A stretch of 64,000 nucleotides of DNA, taken from positions 211,943-275,942 of the forward strand of contig CAXBIQ010000003.1 in NCBI GenBank assembly GCA_963975935.1, read 5' to 3'. The position numbers and the translations under genes were made by a program. The notes under the pieces are model-generated. The model did no database searches and was not told where the DNA came from. It saw only the letters and a program-made list of their open reading frames with translations. The DNA comes from Planktosalinus sp963975935. Its GTDB lineage: Bacteria > Bacteroidota > Bacteroidia > Flavobacteriales > Flavobacteriaceae. Shown here piece after piece: positions 1 to 7,986 of this stretch (positions are counted from its first letter, which is position 1; each line of letters begins with the position of its first letter).

Positions 1-1
1 G

Positions 2-37
2 GCATTAATGCCTTACGTAGCAGATTTATTAAAATAA
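2..37 (+). CDS. rpsR: 30S ribosomal protein S18, C-terminal end (partial)
   Basis: The first bases read in frame as the last 11 residues (ALMPYVADLLK) and a TAA stop. This matches the usual Bacteroidota S18 tail, and the gene lies directly upstream of rplI, as expected for the rpsF-rpsR-rplI operon. The rest of the gene is outside the window. Only this short tail is visible, so identity rests on the tail motif and the position. Confidence 0.75.
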   Translation, partial: ALMPYVADLLK

Positions 38-50
38 AAAATAGCAAGAC

Positions 51-503
51 ATGGAAGTTATATTAAAAAATGACGTCGAGAATCTAGGATTTACAGACGA
101 TCTGGTAACTGTGAAGAACGGTTATGCAAGAAACTTTTTGATTCCGCAAGGACATGCTGTTTTGGCAACACCATCTGCTAAGAAAATGCTTGCAGAAACA
201 TTAAAACAACGTGCTTACAAAGAACAAAAGCTCGTTGACGAAGCTAAAAAACAAGCTGAAAAAGTAAACAATCTTGATATAAAATTAACTGCTAAAACCG
301 GTGAAGGTGATAAACTTTTTGGTTCTATCTCCAGCGCAGACGTAGCAGAAGCCCTTGAAAAAGAAGGAGTTTCTTTAGAAAAGAAATACATTACTGTTGC
401 CGGTGGCTTGATCAAGCGCACAGGTCAGTATGAAGCTGCCCTACGTTTTCACAGAGACGTAATAGCAAACCTTACTTTCAATGTAGTGGGTGAAGCAAAA
501 TAA
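51..503 (+). CDS. rplI: 50S ribosomal protein L9
   Basis: A 150-residue protein of the normal length for bL9, a structural protein of the large ribosomal subunit that binds 23S rRNA at the base of the L1 stalk. The N-terminal globular domain carries the family signature (about residues 12-40: G-x2-D-x-V-x-V-K-x-G-Y-A-R-N-x-L-x-P). A long Lys/Ala-rich connecting helix (about 42-75) and a C-terminal domain follow. It starts 13 bases after the rpsR stop, so the two are co-transcribed. A strong terminator follows at 522-556. Confidence 0.98.
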   Translation: MEVILKNDVENLGFTDDLVTVKNGYARNFLIPQGHAVLATPSAKKMLAETLKQRAYKEQKLVDEAKKQAEKVNNLDIKLTAKTGEGDKLFGSISSADVAEALEKEGVSLEKKYITVAGGLIKRTGQYEAALRFHRDVIANLTFNVVGEAK

Positions 504-521
504 GTTTACGATAGCATATCT

Positions 522-556
522 AAAAAGCCTTTTGAAGAAATTCTTAAGGCTTTTTT
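522..556 (+). terminator. Rho-independent terminator after rplI
   Basis: The inverted repeat AAAAAGCCTT / AAGGCTTTTT with a 14-base loop is followed by a T-rich run. It sits 19 bases after the rplI stop and ends the rpsR-rplI transcript. Confidence 0.85.
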
Positions 557-587
557 CTTTTTTATCTTTATACCATAAGAACAGTTT

Positions 588-1058
588 ATGAAATATACCC
601 GTCTCACCAAAGAACAATTTGAAGAACTTCATCACGAGTTTGCCCGTTTTCTGGCAGCACAATCCATTGATGTAAAAGAATGGAGCAGCCTCAAGGAAAT
701 GAGACCAAAGGTAGCTGAAGAAATACTCGATGTCTTTAGTGATGTGGTATGGGAAGGCGTCCTGGAAAAAGTTGACTATATCGAAACCTGGAGTAAAAAC
801 CAGGTGTATTTGTTTTACTTTGGGTCAGCAGTTGCAGACCTTATTGCCATAAAGGGCCTGAACCCTGCCATTGATTTTAACACACCTGAAGGCTTTGCGT
901 GGTTAAAAGAAAATTTTGAAAAGGATGAGGTCGAACTGTACAAGGCATCAAAGCCTTACAGTGAGGATAAAAACATCGATAAATTTGAATGCATCAAACA
1001 TGGTGGCGTCATCACAAAAGGGGGATTTTACAACAACCTGAAAAAGTTGGTTGATTAA
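588..1058 (+). CDS. DUF6495 family protein
   Basis: A 156-residue acidic soluble protein with no signal peptide or membrane segment. It matches, by recall, the DUF6495 family that commonly follows rplI in Flavobacteriia; its function is unknown. The N-terminal part (1-75) is helical and charged. A central segment with conserved Trp and aromatic residues precedes a C-terminal Gly-rich stretch with a Cys (about 135-150). The ATG is the only plausible start. The gene is convergent with the ABC permease, 2 bases from its stop. Confidence 0.6.
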   Translation: MKYTRLTKEQFEELHHEFARFLAAQSIDVKEWSSLKEMRPKVAEEILDVFSDVVWEGVLEKVDYIETWSKNQVYLFYFGSAVADLIAIKGLNPAIDFNTPEGFAWLKENFEKDEVELYKASKPYSEDKNIDKFECIKHGGVITKGGFYNNLKKLVD

Positions 1059-1060
1059 AA

Positions 1061-2296
1061 TTATTCATATCGCAACGACTCAATAGGATCAAGGCGGGCC
1101 GCTTTTGCCGCAGGGTAAGAACCTGCTATTACAGCAACTACAAATGAAATAATGGTTGCAGCTATCATAGCTGCCCAGGGCAGGCTGTATTCAAAACCAA
1201 CAATAGCAGCAAAACCAAGTCCTCCCAAAATTCCCAGAAGAATTCCCAGCAGGCCTCCCATTTGTCCAATAAGGATGGTTTCTATTAAAAACTGGGTCGC
1301 AATGGTTCCTTTTTTGGCACCCAGCGATTTTCGCACGCCAATTTCGCGTGTGCGTTCGGTTACAGAAACAAGCATAATATTCATCAAGGCAATCGAGGAT
1401 CCAAAAATTGTAATGATGCTGATGATCCAGGCCGCCGCCTCCAGATACCCTGTGATGCTGGTGATCCTGTTGATGAGGTCATCGCTGCGGGACATTCCAA
1501 AATTGTTTTCCTCCACAGGCCGCAATCCTCTTATATTCCTGAAAATCATAATGGCCTCTTCATAGGCTCCTTCTATCATTTCATTGTTTTCAACTTTGAC
1601 GCTTATGTTGTAATTGATATTGGGTTGCGAAAAAATACTGCGGGCCAGTTGTATGGGAATCATGACCCTTAAATCCTGATTATTTCCAAAGGTGGAACCC
1701 TTCTGTTCCAGAACACCAATGATTTTAAATTTAGCACCCCGGATGCTGATCGTCTTGTCCAGGGGATTTTCCTCTTTAAAAAGGCTCTTTACAATATCAG
1801 AACCTATGACACAGACGTTGTTGTTGTTTTGAATGTCAAAAACGTTAAAGTCACGCCCTTGGGCTACTGAAAGGCCGGAAGCATTTAAAAAATTTTCATT
1901 GACTCCCAGTACCTGTACTTCAGGGTCTGTTTTGAGGTTTTCATATTTTACTTCGGCAGACGCGGTCCCGGTAAAGGAGACAGAAGTGTTGGTTTGCGGA
2001 AAATTATATGTGTCTTCAAACTCTTTTATATTCCGGTAGCTGATGACCGGATTAACTTTTGTTCTTTCGCCGGTTGACATAAGGTCAAAATCATAGCGCT
2101 GTACGGAAAAGGTGTTGGCACCCATGGAAGCAAAGTCACCTGATATCGTGTTTTCCAGGGATTTTACAGCACTTAATATAATTACCAGTGCAAATACCCC
2201 AATACCAATAATAAGGATGGTTAAAATGGTCCTTAAAAGCTGTGTTTTTATGGAGTCAATGGCAATGCGAATATTTTCTCCTAAAAGTGAAAACAT
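1061..2296 (-). CDS. ABC transporter permease, MacB/FtsX-like
   Basis: A 411-residue integral membrane protein with the MacB_PCD/FtsX layout. One membrane helix lies at about 20-42, a large periplasmic domain at about 50-280, and three C-terminal helices at about 287-400. A conserved segment before the last helices (TERTREIGVRKSLGAKK) is the typical coupling region of type VII ABC permeases. Such permeases work with a separate ATPase and often a periplasmic adaptor, moving lipoproteins, peptides or drugs by mechanotransmission. Neither partner is adjacent here, so the substrate cannot be inferred. Confidence 0.88.
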   Translation of the reverse strand: MFSLLGENIRIAIDSIKTQLLRTILTILIIGIGVFALVIILSAVKSLENTISGDFASMGANTFSVQRYDFDLMSTGERTKVNPVISYRNIKEFEDTYNFPQTNTSVSFTGTASAEVKYENLKTDPEVQVLGVNENFLNASGLSVAQGRDFNVFDIQNNNNVCVIGSDIVKSLFKEENPLDKTISIRGAKFKIIGVLEQKGSTFGNNQDLRVMIPIQLARSIFSQPNINYNISVKVENNEMIEGAYEEAIMIFRNIRGLRPVEENNFGMSRSDDLINRITSITGYLEAAAWIISIITIFGSSIALMNIMLVSVTERTREIGVRKSLGAKKGTIATQFLIETILIGQMGGLLGILLGILGGLGFAAIVGFEYSLPWAAMIAATIISFVVAVIAGSYPAAKAARLDPIESLRYE

Positions 2297-2470
2297 GAAA
2301 GTTGCGTTTCTCTATTTGACATCAATTGAAGCAGATTGTTACACAGTTTGAAATATAAATATTTTAGCGCATTTCACAAAGCAAGAAAATATAATATGGA
2401 TTCAATTTTATTTTTTAAAATTTGATACTTGCAATTTATAATCTGATATTTGTACTTATTCAAAAAAACC

Positions 2471-3844
2471 ATGGCAAAAAAACCGTCAGTACCCAAAGGC
2501 ACAAGAGATTTTTCACCGCAAGAGGTTGCAAAGCGCAACTATATTACCGAAACCATAAAAACCTCTTTTAAGCTTTATGGTTTTCAGCCCATAGAGACGC
2601 CTTCCTTTGAAAACTCAGAGACCTTGATGGGAAAATATGGCGAAGAAGGTGACCGGTTGATTTTTAAAATTTTGAATAGTGGTGATTTTTTAAGCAAAGT
2701 TGATGATGCGCTGTATGCGGAAAAGGACAGCCTGAAAATCACAAAAGATATCTCCGAAAAAGCTTTACGTTATGACCTCACGGTTCCGTTTGCCCGATAT
2801 GTGGTACAGCACCAAAACGAAATCAGCTTTCCATTTAAGCGCTATCAGATACAACCCGTATGGCGTGCAGACAGGCCTCAAAAAGGACGTTTCAGGGAGT
2901 TTTGGCAGTGTGATGCAGATGTGGTGGGTTCAGACTCCTTATGGCAGGAAATCGAGCTTGTACAACTTTATGATGAGGTTTTTGCCAACCTGGAACTACA
3001 AGGTGTCACCATAAAAATTAACAACCGGAAAATTCTTTCCGGAATAGCCGAAGTTATTGGTGCAGAAGACAAGCTTATTAACTTCACGGTAGCACTCGAT
3101 AAACTCGATAAAATAGGCGAGGAGGGCGTAAAAAAAGAAATGCTTGAAAAGGGAATTTCACAAGACGCTATCAATAAACTACAGCCCCTCTTCAGTTTTG
3201 AAGGAGATAATGAAGCAAAATTAGCAAGTCTCTCCGGTCTTTTAGTCACTTCACCTTCAGGTTTAAAAGGGATTGAAGAAGTGCGATTTGTACTGGATAA
3301 TGTCCAAACACTGGGTCTTAAGAGTTCTAATATCGTTCTTGATGTAACCCTGGCCCGTGGCCTGGATTATTACACCGGGGCGATATTTGAAGTGAGTGCC
3401 CCGCCATCTGTTCAATTGGGCAGTATTGGCGGTGGAGGCCGCTATGATGACCTTACCGGAATATTCGGATTGAAAGGTGTGAGCGGTGTGGGAATCTCAT
3501 TTGGCCTGGACCGCATTTATCTTGTGCTGGAAGAACTGGGATTGTTTCCTGAAACCGTGGAAGCAAACACCAAAGTATTGTTTATCAATTTTGGGGAAGC
3601 AGAAGCTTTGTATGCAATGCAGGCAATTGCAAAACTAAGGTCTGAAGGCATTGCTGCAGAACTATACCCGGATGCTGCCAAAATGGGCAAACAAATGACC
3701 TATGCAGATAAACGGGACATACCCTTTGTTATCCTTGCAGGGGGAAATGAAATGGAAGCAAAAACCTTTACCCTTAAGAATATGAAGAGTGGGGAGCAGC
3801 AGGTTTTAAATATTGATGCATTAATGCAGGCTTTAAATAAGTAA
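2471..3844 (+). CDS. hisS: Histidine--tRNA ligase
   Basis: A class II aminoacyl-tRNA synthetase that charges tRNA-His. The start is set at the ATG at 2471 (MAKKPSVPKGTRDF...), giving 457 residues. An in-frame ATG 21 bases upstream would add seven residues that the family lacks. Motif 2 is visible around the RADRPQKGRFREF segment, as is the histidine-specific motif LARGLDYYTG. A C-terminal anticodon-binding domain occupies about the last 95 residues. A near-match to the Bacteroidota -7 element (GATATTTG) lies about 20 bases upstream. A terminator follows. Confidence 0.97.
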   Translation: MAKKPSVPKGTRDFSPQEVAKRNYITETIKTSFKLYGFQPIETPSFENSETLMGKYGEEGDRLIFKILNSGDFLSKVDDALYAEKDSLKITKDISEKALRYDLTVPFARYVVQHQNEISFPFKRYQIQPVWRADRPQKGRFREFWQCDADVVGSDSLWQEIELVQLYDEVFANLELQGVTIKINNRKILSGIAEVIGAEDKLINFTVALDKLDKIGEEGVKKEMLEKGISQDAINKLQPLFSFEGDNEAKLASLSGLLVTSPSGLKGIEEVRFVLDNVQTLGLKSSNIVLDVTLARGLDYYTGAIFEVSAPPSVQLGSIGGGGRYDDLTGIFGLKGVSGVGISFGLDRIYLVLEELGLFPETVEANTKVLFINFGEAEALYAMQAIAKLRSEGIAAELYPDAAKMGKQMTYADKRDIPFVILAGGNEMEAKTFTLKNMKSGEQQVLNIDALMQALNK

Positions 3845-3865
3845 TTAAATAAAAAATATAGACAT

Positions 3866-3900
3866 AAAAAAATCCCCAATTCTCATTGGGGATTTTTTTT
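3866..3900. terminator. Terminator after hisS, copy 1 of a duplicated unit
   Basis: The hairpin AAATCCCCAAT...ATTGGGGATTT with flanking A and T runs can work in both directions. The same hairpin, slightly changed, recurs at 4232-4264, and each copy is followed by the same tRNA-Met 3' end. The terminator and tRNA end were therefore duplicated together. Confidence 0.85.
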
Positions 3901-3901
3901 G

Positions 3902-3950
3902 TAGCGTGAGGGGGACTTGAACCCCCGTCCGCCTCTGGCGGATATGAATC
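3902..3950 (-). pseudogene. tRNA-Met 3' fragment with a palindrome in the variable loop
   Basis: On the minus strand this repeats the anticodon loop (GGATTCATATCC), T arm and acceptor 3' side of the intact tRNA-Met at 4265-4338. The T arm and acceptor side are identical. The variable loop instead holds the 15-base palindrome TCCGCCTCTGGCGGA (3928-3942). The 5' half of the tRNA is missing: the sequence runs straight into the 3' end of the GIY-YIG gene. It cannot fold as a tRNA and is a remnant. Confidence 0.75.
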
Positions 3951-3956
3951 CTCCAT

Positions 3957-4220
3957 CTATTCTTTATAAAATGGGAGTACTTTTTCTTTGATAAATTTTC
4001 TTCCAATCCCGGATTTCAGCCACTTTTCTTTTTGCATTGCTTCTTTTTTAGTTGAAAAGAATTCAGCATACACGACAATCCAGGGCCTGAACTTAACTGT
4101 ATACCCTTTATTTGAGAATTTGTTGTGAGAGTAGAATCTTTGAATTAAAGAGGAGGAAAATCCAATATATATATTATCAAATTTTATTGAGTAGAGCACA
4201 TATGTTACAAACTCGTCCAT
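3957..4220 (-). CDS. GIY-YIG nuclease family protein
   Basis: An 87-residue single-domain protein of the YhbQ/UPF0213-like GIY-YIG group. The diagnostic first strand reads TYVLYS, followed by YIGFSS in place of the second motif half. A basic Arg (R28) and a C-terminal Glu (in KEKWLKSG) lie at the positions expected of the catalytic site. Members are DNA nucleases of mostly unknown role. The gene sits between a tRNA-Met fragment and the intact tRNA-Met, each preceded by a copy of the same terminator. This suggests it arrived as a cassette or took part in a tRNA-targeted duplication. Confidence 0.85.
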   Translation of the reverse strand: MDEFVTYVLYSIKFDNIYIGFSSSLIQRFYSHNKFSNKGYTVKFRPWIVVYAEFFSTKKEAMQKEKWLKSGIGRKFIKEKVLPFYKE

Positions 4221-4231
4221 TCTGTAAAAAT

Positions 4232-4264
4232 AAAAAATCCCTAATTTTCATTGGGGATTTTTTG
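4232..4264. terminator. Terminator between tRNA-Met and GIY-YIG gene, copy 2
   Basis: The hairpin AAATCCCTAAT...ATTGGGGATTT with T tracts closely repeats the terminator at 3866-3900. It lies directly 3' of tRNA-Met on the minus strand and upstream of the GIY-YIG start. Confidence 0.75.
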
Positions 4265-4338
4265 TAGCGTGAGGGGGACTTGAACCCCCGGCCTCCGGGT
4301 TATGAATCCGACGCTCTAACCAGCTGAGCTACCACGCC
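4265..4338 (-). tRNA. tRNA-Met (anticodon CAT)
   Basis: A 74-base cloverleaf on the minus strand. The acceptor stem is GGCGTGG/TCACGCT with two G-U pairs. The D arm is GCTC...GAGC, the anticodon loop TTCATAA, and the T arm GGGGG-TTCAAGT-CCCCC. The discriminator is A and no CCA is encoded. The CAT anticodon could also mark an Ile tRNA modified to lysidine, but the overall sequence resembles elongator Met of Flavobacteriia. It is the only intact tRNA in the window. Confidence 0.93.
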
Positions 4339-4342
4339 ATGT

Positions 4343-4362
4343 ATTCCCGCGAAGGCGGGAAT
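4343..4362. repeat. REP-like palindrome upstream of tRNA-Met
   Basis: A perfect 20-base palindrome-with-loop (ATTCCCGC-GAAG-GCGGGAAT) lies five bases before the 5' end of tRNA-Met. It resembles the short GC-rich palindromes dispersed in Flavobacteriia genomes, and several related ones occur in this window. Confidence 0.65.
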
Positions 4363-4432
4363 CTCATTATATATTTTAAAACGTATTCAATCAAGAACCT
4401 TACTTAAATCTCAAGTCTTGTCTAAACCTCCG

Positions 4433-4482
4433 TCCGCCTTTGGTGGATATGAATCCGACGCTCTGACCAACTGAATCATGTC
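4433..4482 (-). pseudogene. tRNA-Met 5' fragment
   Basis: On the minus strand this matches the D arm and anticodon region of tRNA-Met (CAGAGCGTCGGATTCAT is shared in full apart from the first bases). It then carries a decayed form of the same variable-loop palindrome (TCCGCCTTTGGTGGA, 4433-4447) seen in the 3' fragment at 3902-3950. The T arm breaks off after a few bases. Together the two fragments suggest a second tRNA-Met copy, altered by a palindrome, that was later broken up. Confidence 0.65.
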
Positions 4483-4638
4483 TCGTGAAAAACAGGAAAT
4501 CTCAATCTCTATTTTTGAGAGCGCAAATATAAAAACAATTTGTAGTAGCACAAAGGTTTATTTCCACAAAATATATTTTTATTTTTTTTCTAATTCCGTT
4601 TTAATATCTATATTGTGCGTCAACTAACAATCAAAACA

Positions 4639-5025
4639 ATGGAAGAAAAAGTAAAATTTGAGATGGAATTTCCAATTCAAGTCTCACCTTCGCTTTTATA
4701 TCAATATATATCAACGCCTTCAGGGCTTTCTGAATGGTATGCAGAGAATGTAAATTCGCGTGGAGAGTTCTTCACATTTATATGGAACGGCTCTGAAGAA
4801 CGTGCAAAACTTTTAGGTAAAAAGAGCGGTGAACGCATCAAATTTAAATGGATGGCAGATGAAGGCACAGATTATTATTTTGAAATGCGCATTCAACTTG
4901 ATGAAATCACAAAAGATGTCTCCTTGATGATCACAGATTTTTCTCCTGAAGATGAACTGGAAGCGAGTAAAATGCTTTGGGATAATATGGTCTCAGATCT
5001 TAAACAGGTTTTGGGTTCTACATAA
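4639..5025 (+). CDS. START-like domain protein
   Basis: A 128-residue soluble protein that looks like the small START/Bet v1-like (AHSA1-type) proteins conserved in Flavobacteriia. The first half includes the SP-x2-LY-x-YISTP-x-GLSEW-Y-A segment typical of that fold. A helical C-terminus (EASKMLWDNMVSDL) closes the ligand cavity in the family. The start at 4639 (MEEKVKFEM) is preferred over an ATG-like extension eight residues longer. Ligand and role are unknown. It is followed 57 bases later by an aminotransferase gene on the same strand. Confidence 0.8.
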   Translation: MEEKVKFEMEFPIQVSPSLLYQYISTPSGLSEWYAENVNSRGEFFTFIWNGSEERAKLLGKKSGERIKFKWMADEGTDYYFEMRIQLDEITKDVSLMITDFSPEDELEASKMLWDNMVSDLKQVLGST

Positions 5026-5082
5026 AAAATCCTCATTTATAACGTGTATCTTTACCTCGTTTAAATAAAACGAGTTTTTTTT

Positions 5083-5925
5083 ATGATTAATTTGAACGGA
5101 AAACTGGTGCCGGAAAGCCAAGCAGGAATCTCTCCCACCAACCGCGGTCTTTATTATGGTGATGCTGTTTTTGAAACCCTTCGCATTTCCTCGGGAAAAA
5201 TTCTTTTTTGGGAAGACCACTATTTCAGGTTAATGGCCTCTATGCGTATTATGCGGATGGAAATTCCCATGCATTTCACAATGGAAAACCTGCAGGAAGA
5301 AATCTTAAAAACAACTGCACATTTTCCGGTATCCCAGGCGGTGAAAGCCCGGTGTACGGTATACAGAAATGAAGGCGGGCTTTATATGCCTTCAAATAAT
5401 TCGGTTTCTTTCCTTATCACATGTGAAGAGCTTGAACCCCCGTTTTATCTTCATAACACCGATTCATATGAGATTGAGCTTTTTAAGGATCATTATTTAA
5501 ATTCAGGCTTGCTCTCAACCATCAAATCAAACAACAAGCTCATCAATGTTCTGGGAAGTATTTATGCGCGTGAAAATGATTACGACAACTGTTTGTTACT
5601 GAATGAGAATAAAATGGTTGTTGAAGCCCTTAACGGAAATATTTTTTTAGTCTCAGGCACTGTAATTAAAACACCACCCATCACAGATGGTTGTTTGCGG
5701 GGTGTGATAAGAAAGCAACTTCTGAATATGGCAAAACAACTGCCGGAATATACATTTGAAGAAACTTCCATTTCACCTTTTGAACTTCAAAAGGCAGATG
5801 AGATTTTTATTACAAATGTGGTGAAAGGCATTCAACCCGTTACCAAGTACCGAAAAAAAGATTTTAAAACAGAAGTTTCAAAAAATCTGCTTACCAAATT
5901 AAATGTAAAAATACGACTGACTTAG
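5083..5925 (+). CDS. Aminotransferase class IV (PLP enzyme)
   Basis: A 280-residue fold type IV PLP enzyme, in the family of branched-chain aminotransferase, D-amino acid aminotransferase and aminodeoxychorismate lyase. It has the early GLYYGDAVFETLR motif (about 22-34), the Schiff-base Lys (K148, in STIKSNN), the Glu that pairs with the pyridine nitrogen (E181, in VVEALNGNIF), and a C-terminal phosphate-binding turn (TNVVKGIQPV). Length and the GDAVFET signature fit the ADC-lyase/D-AAT side of the family. Substrate cannot be fixed from sequence. It converges with the YqgE gene, overlapping by four bases. Confidence 0.85.
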   Translation: MINLNGKLVPESQAGISPTNRGLYYGDAVFETLRISSGKILFWEDHYFRLMASMRIMRMEIPMHFTMENLQEEILKTTAHFPVSQAVKARCTVYRNEGGLYMPSNNSVSFLITCEELEPPFYLHNTDSYEIELFKDHYLNSGLLSTIKSNNKLINVLGSIYARENDYDNCLLLNENKMVVEALNGNIFLVSGTVIKTPPITDGCLRGVIRKQLLNMAKQLPEYTFEETSISPFELQKADEIFITNVVKGIQPVTKYRKKDFKTEVSKNLLTKLNVKIRLT

Positions 5926-6482
5926 TTGAAGTTGGGGTTTTCAGGTGCATTTGACCAAAGAAGATAGTCACCGCCAAATTCGACCATTTTTTCTTTCCAA
6001 AAACTGGCGTTGTCTTTGGAAAAAATCTCATTGTTGTAATTGTTTTTTACAACTACCCAGCTGTGTGCATTCAATTCTTTTTCAAGTTGGTTTTCTTCCC
6101 ACCCTGAATATCCCAAAAAGAAACGAATGTCTGTGCCTTTAATTTGTTTTGACTCCAGTAAAATACTTACCGTCTCAAAATCGCCACCCCAATAGATACC
6201 GTTTGTAATTTCAACACTGTTGGGAATTAACTCAGGCACTCTGTGTATAAAATACATATTGTCTTGTTCCACAGGACCACCATTATAGACAATAATATCT
6301 GAATCGATGGAGGGTATCAAATCATGAATGGTATACTCAAGGGGTTTGTTGAGAATAAAACCCACAAAGCCACCCTCATTTTCATCTGCCAGTAAAACCA
6401 CAGACCTGTTAAATGACAAATCGCCAAATATGGATGGCTCTGCTACAAGAAGAAGACCTTTTGAAGGTTTTAAAGTTGTCAT
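5922..6482 (-). CDS. YqgE/AlgH family protein
   Basis: A 186-residue protein of the UPF0301 family. The opening segment P-x-KG-x-LLVAEPS-x-FGD-x-FNRSVVLLADENEGGFVGFILNKP is split by variable residues but is characteristic. A central YNGGPVEQDNMYFIHR motif and the C-terminal GYSGWEENQLE motif follow. Family members are cytoplasmic and of unsettled function; AlgH has been linked to alginate regulation in Pseudomonas. It ends in overlap with the convergent aminotransferase. The HU gene is upstream on the same strand, separated by a terminator. Confidence 0.93.
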   Translation of the reverse strand: MTTLKPSKGLLLVAEPSIFGDLSFNRSVVLLADENEGGFVGFILNKPLEYTIHDLIPSIDSDIIVYNGGPVEQDNMYFIHRVPELIPNSVEITNGIYWGGDFETVSILLESKQIKGTDIRFFLGYSGWEENQLEKELNAHSWVVVKNNYNNEIFSKDNASFWKEKMVEFGGDYLLWSNAPENPNFN

Positions 6483-6524
6483 GGTACAGTTTCTTTAGAC
6501 TAAATCTACTGAAAAATTTTAAAT

Positions 6525-6557
6525 AAAAAAAAACCCTATCCAATTGAATAGGGTTTT
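6525..6557. terminator. Terminator between HU and YqgE genes
   Basis: The perfect hairpin AAAACCCTAT/ATAGGGTTTT has an 8-base loop. It is A-rich on one side and T-rich on the other, and lies 25 bases past the HU stop on the minus strand. Confidence 0.85.
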
Positions 6558-6581
6558 AAGTAAGTTTTTTTTAAGAAAAAA

Positions 6582-6854
6582 CTAGTTTACTGCCTTTTGA
6601 AGATCAGCTCCTGCTTTAAACTTAACTACTTTTTTAGCAGCAATTTTAATAGTTTTTCCTGTTTGTGGGTTTCTTCCTTCTCTTGCAGCTCTTTTAGAAA
6701 CTGACCAAGAACCAAAGCCTACTAGAGATACTCTGTTTCCTTTTTTAAGGGCTTTTTCAACATTTCCTAAGAATGATTCCAAGGCTTTTTTAGCTGCTGC
6801 TTTAGTGATTCCGGCGTCAGCTGCCATTCCATCGATTAAATCTGATTTGTTCAT
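6582..6854 (-). CDS. HU family DNA-binding protein
   Basis: A 90-residue nucleoid protein of normal HU length. It has the N-terminal helices (NKSDLIDGMA), the GFGSWSVSKRAAREGRNPQTG segment leading into the DNA-binding beta arm with the intercalating Pro (RNPQTG), and the C-terminal helix with KFKAGADLQKAV. HU dimers bend DNA in replication, recombination and nucleoid packing. It is monocistronic, with its own promoter at 6906-6935 and terminator at 6525-6557. Confidence 0.97.
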   Translation of the reverse strand: MNKSDLIDGMAADAGITKAAAKKALESFLGNVEKALKKGNRVSLVGFGSWSVSKRAAREGRNPQTGKTIKIAAKKVVKFKAGADLQKAVN

Positions 6855-6905
6855 AATTTGTTTTTTAAATTAAATTGTTGGTTAAACATAAATTATTTTG
6901 CTCTA

Positions 6906-6935
6906 CAAATTTAAACGGATTATTGGTTCGCGCAA
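6906..6935 (-). promoter_or_regulatory. Bacteroidota-type promoter of the HU gene
   Basis: On the minus strand TTG (6933-6935) is followed by 19 bases and then TAAATTTG (6906-6913). This matches the -33 TTG / -7 TAnnTTTG consensus of the Bacteroidota primary sigma factor. The start codon lies about 50 bases downstream after an AT-rich leader. Confidence 0.7.
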
Positions 6936-7038
6936 GCAATAACGGGGTAAATCAGACTATTTGTTGATAACTTTCGTCCATTGTTAATAAAGTTGCTTGT
7001 TTTTTTCGTCATTTTATAAAATGAGTAGCAGTAAGACT

Positions 7039-7986
7039 TTAGCGCATTTTGGCTCCATTTTCAAAAGTGTAGCCATTTAAAAGTGCCCTTGCATCCATTT
7101 TCTTCTTTCCGGGCAATTGTATTTCTTCAATTCTTAGATACCCTCCCTTTACAGCAACCAAAATATCTTTTTTAGTGGTGGTAATATCACCGGTCTCAAG
7201 GGAATGAGCATCGGTAACAGGTGTTGATTTCAGGATTTTTACGACAACTTCTTTGGTGTCATTTATTAAAAAGGACCAGGCAGCCGGGTATGGACTCAGC
7301 CCCCTTATTTTATTATGTATAGTCGAAATGGACTGATCCCAGTCAATCTTTGTATTCTCAGTATGGAGCTTGTATGCCGTTTTCAAATCTTCCGAATTTT
7401 TTTGAATCTGAGTTTTTACGTTATTATTTTCAATCATTCCCACGGTTTCAAGAACGGCTTTGCTGCCCAGTTTCATCAGTTTATCGTGCAGGCTTCCGGC
7501 GGTATCTTCCGGTTCTATGGTAATTTCTTTTTGTAAGATGATTTCGCCTGTGTCAATTTTGTCGTCAATAAAAAATGTGGTGACACCTGTTTTCTTTTCA
7601 CCGTTTATAATGGCCCAGTTAATGGGGGCAGCACCACGGTATTGCGGCAGGAGGGAAGCGTGGAGGTTAAAGGTGCCCTCTGTGGGAAGGCTCCAGACTG
7701 CTTCCGGCAGCATCCTGAACGCAACTACAATTTGCAGGTCAGGTTGAAGGGCTTCCAAATCTGATTGAAATTCACCGCTCTTGAGATTCGTTGGTTGTAA
7801 AACTTGTATGTTTTGTGAAAGCGCATAGTTCTTCACATCAGATTGTTTTAAAGTTCTTCCCCTTCCCGCAGGTCTGTCCGGTGCTGTGACAACGGCTACT
7901 ACATTTTTACCTGCTTGTATAAGAGCTTGCAATGTTGCAACAGCAAATTCCGGCGTTCCGTAAAAAACAATTCTTAAATCTTTCAT
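7039..7986 (-). CDS. fmt: Methionyl-tRNA formyltransferase
   Basis: A 315-residue enzyme that formylates initiator Met-tRNA using 10-formyl-THF. The N-terminal hydrolase domain holds the catalytic Asn107-His109 pair (FNLHASLLP), the SLLPQYRG loop (111-118) and the catalytic Asp145 (KIDTGEI). The GRGRTLK folate loop is near 41-47, and the C-terminal OB-like domain starts near 205. Length matches the family. Its start overlaps the recQ stop by one base, so the two are translationally coupled in an operon. Confidence 0.97.
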   Translation of the reverse strand: MKDLRIVFYGTPEFAVATLQALIQAGKNVVAVVTAPDRPAGRGRTLKQSDVKNYALSQNIQVLQPTNLKSGEFQSDLEALQPDLQIVVAFRMLPEAVWSLPTEGTFNLHASLLPQYRGAAPINWAIINGEKKTGVTTFFIDDKIDTGEIILQKEITIEPEDTAGSLHDKLMKLGSKAVLETVGMIENNNVKTQIQKNSEDLKTAYKLHTENTKIDWDQSISTIHNKIRGLSPYPAAWSFLINDTKEVVVKILKSTPVTDAHSLETGDITTTKKDILVAVKGGYLRIEEIQLPGKKKMDARALLNGYTFENGAKMR

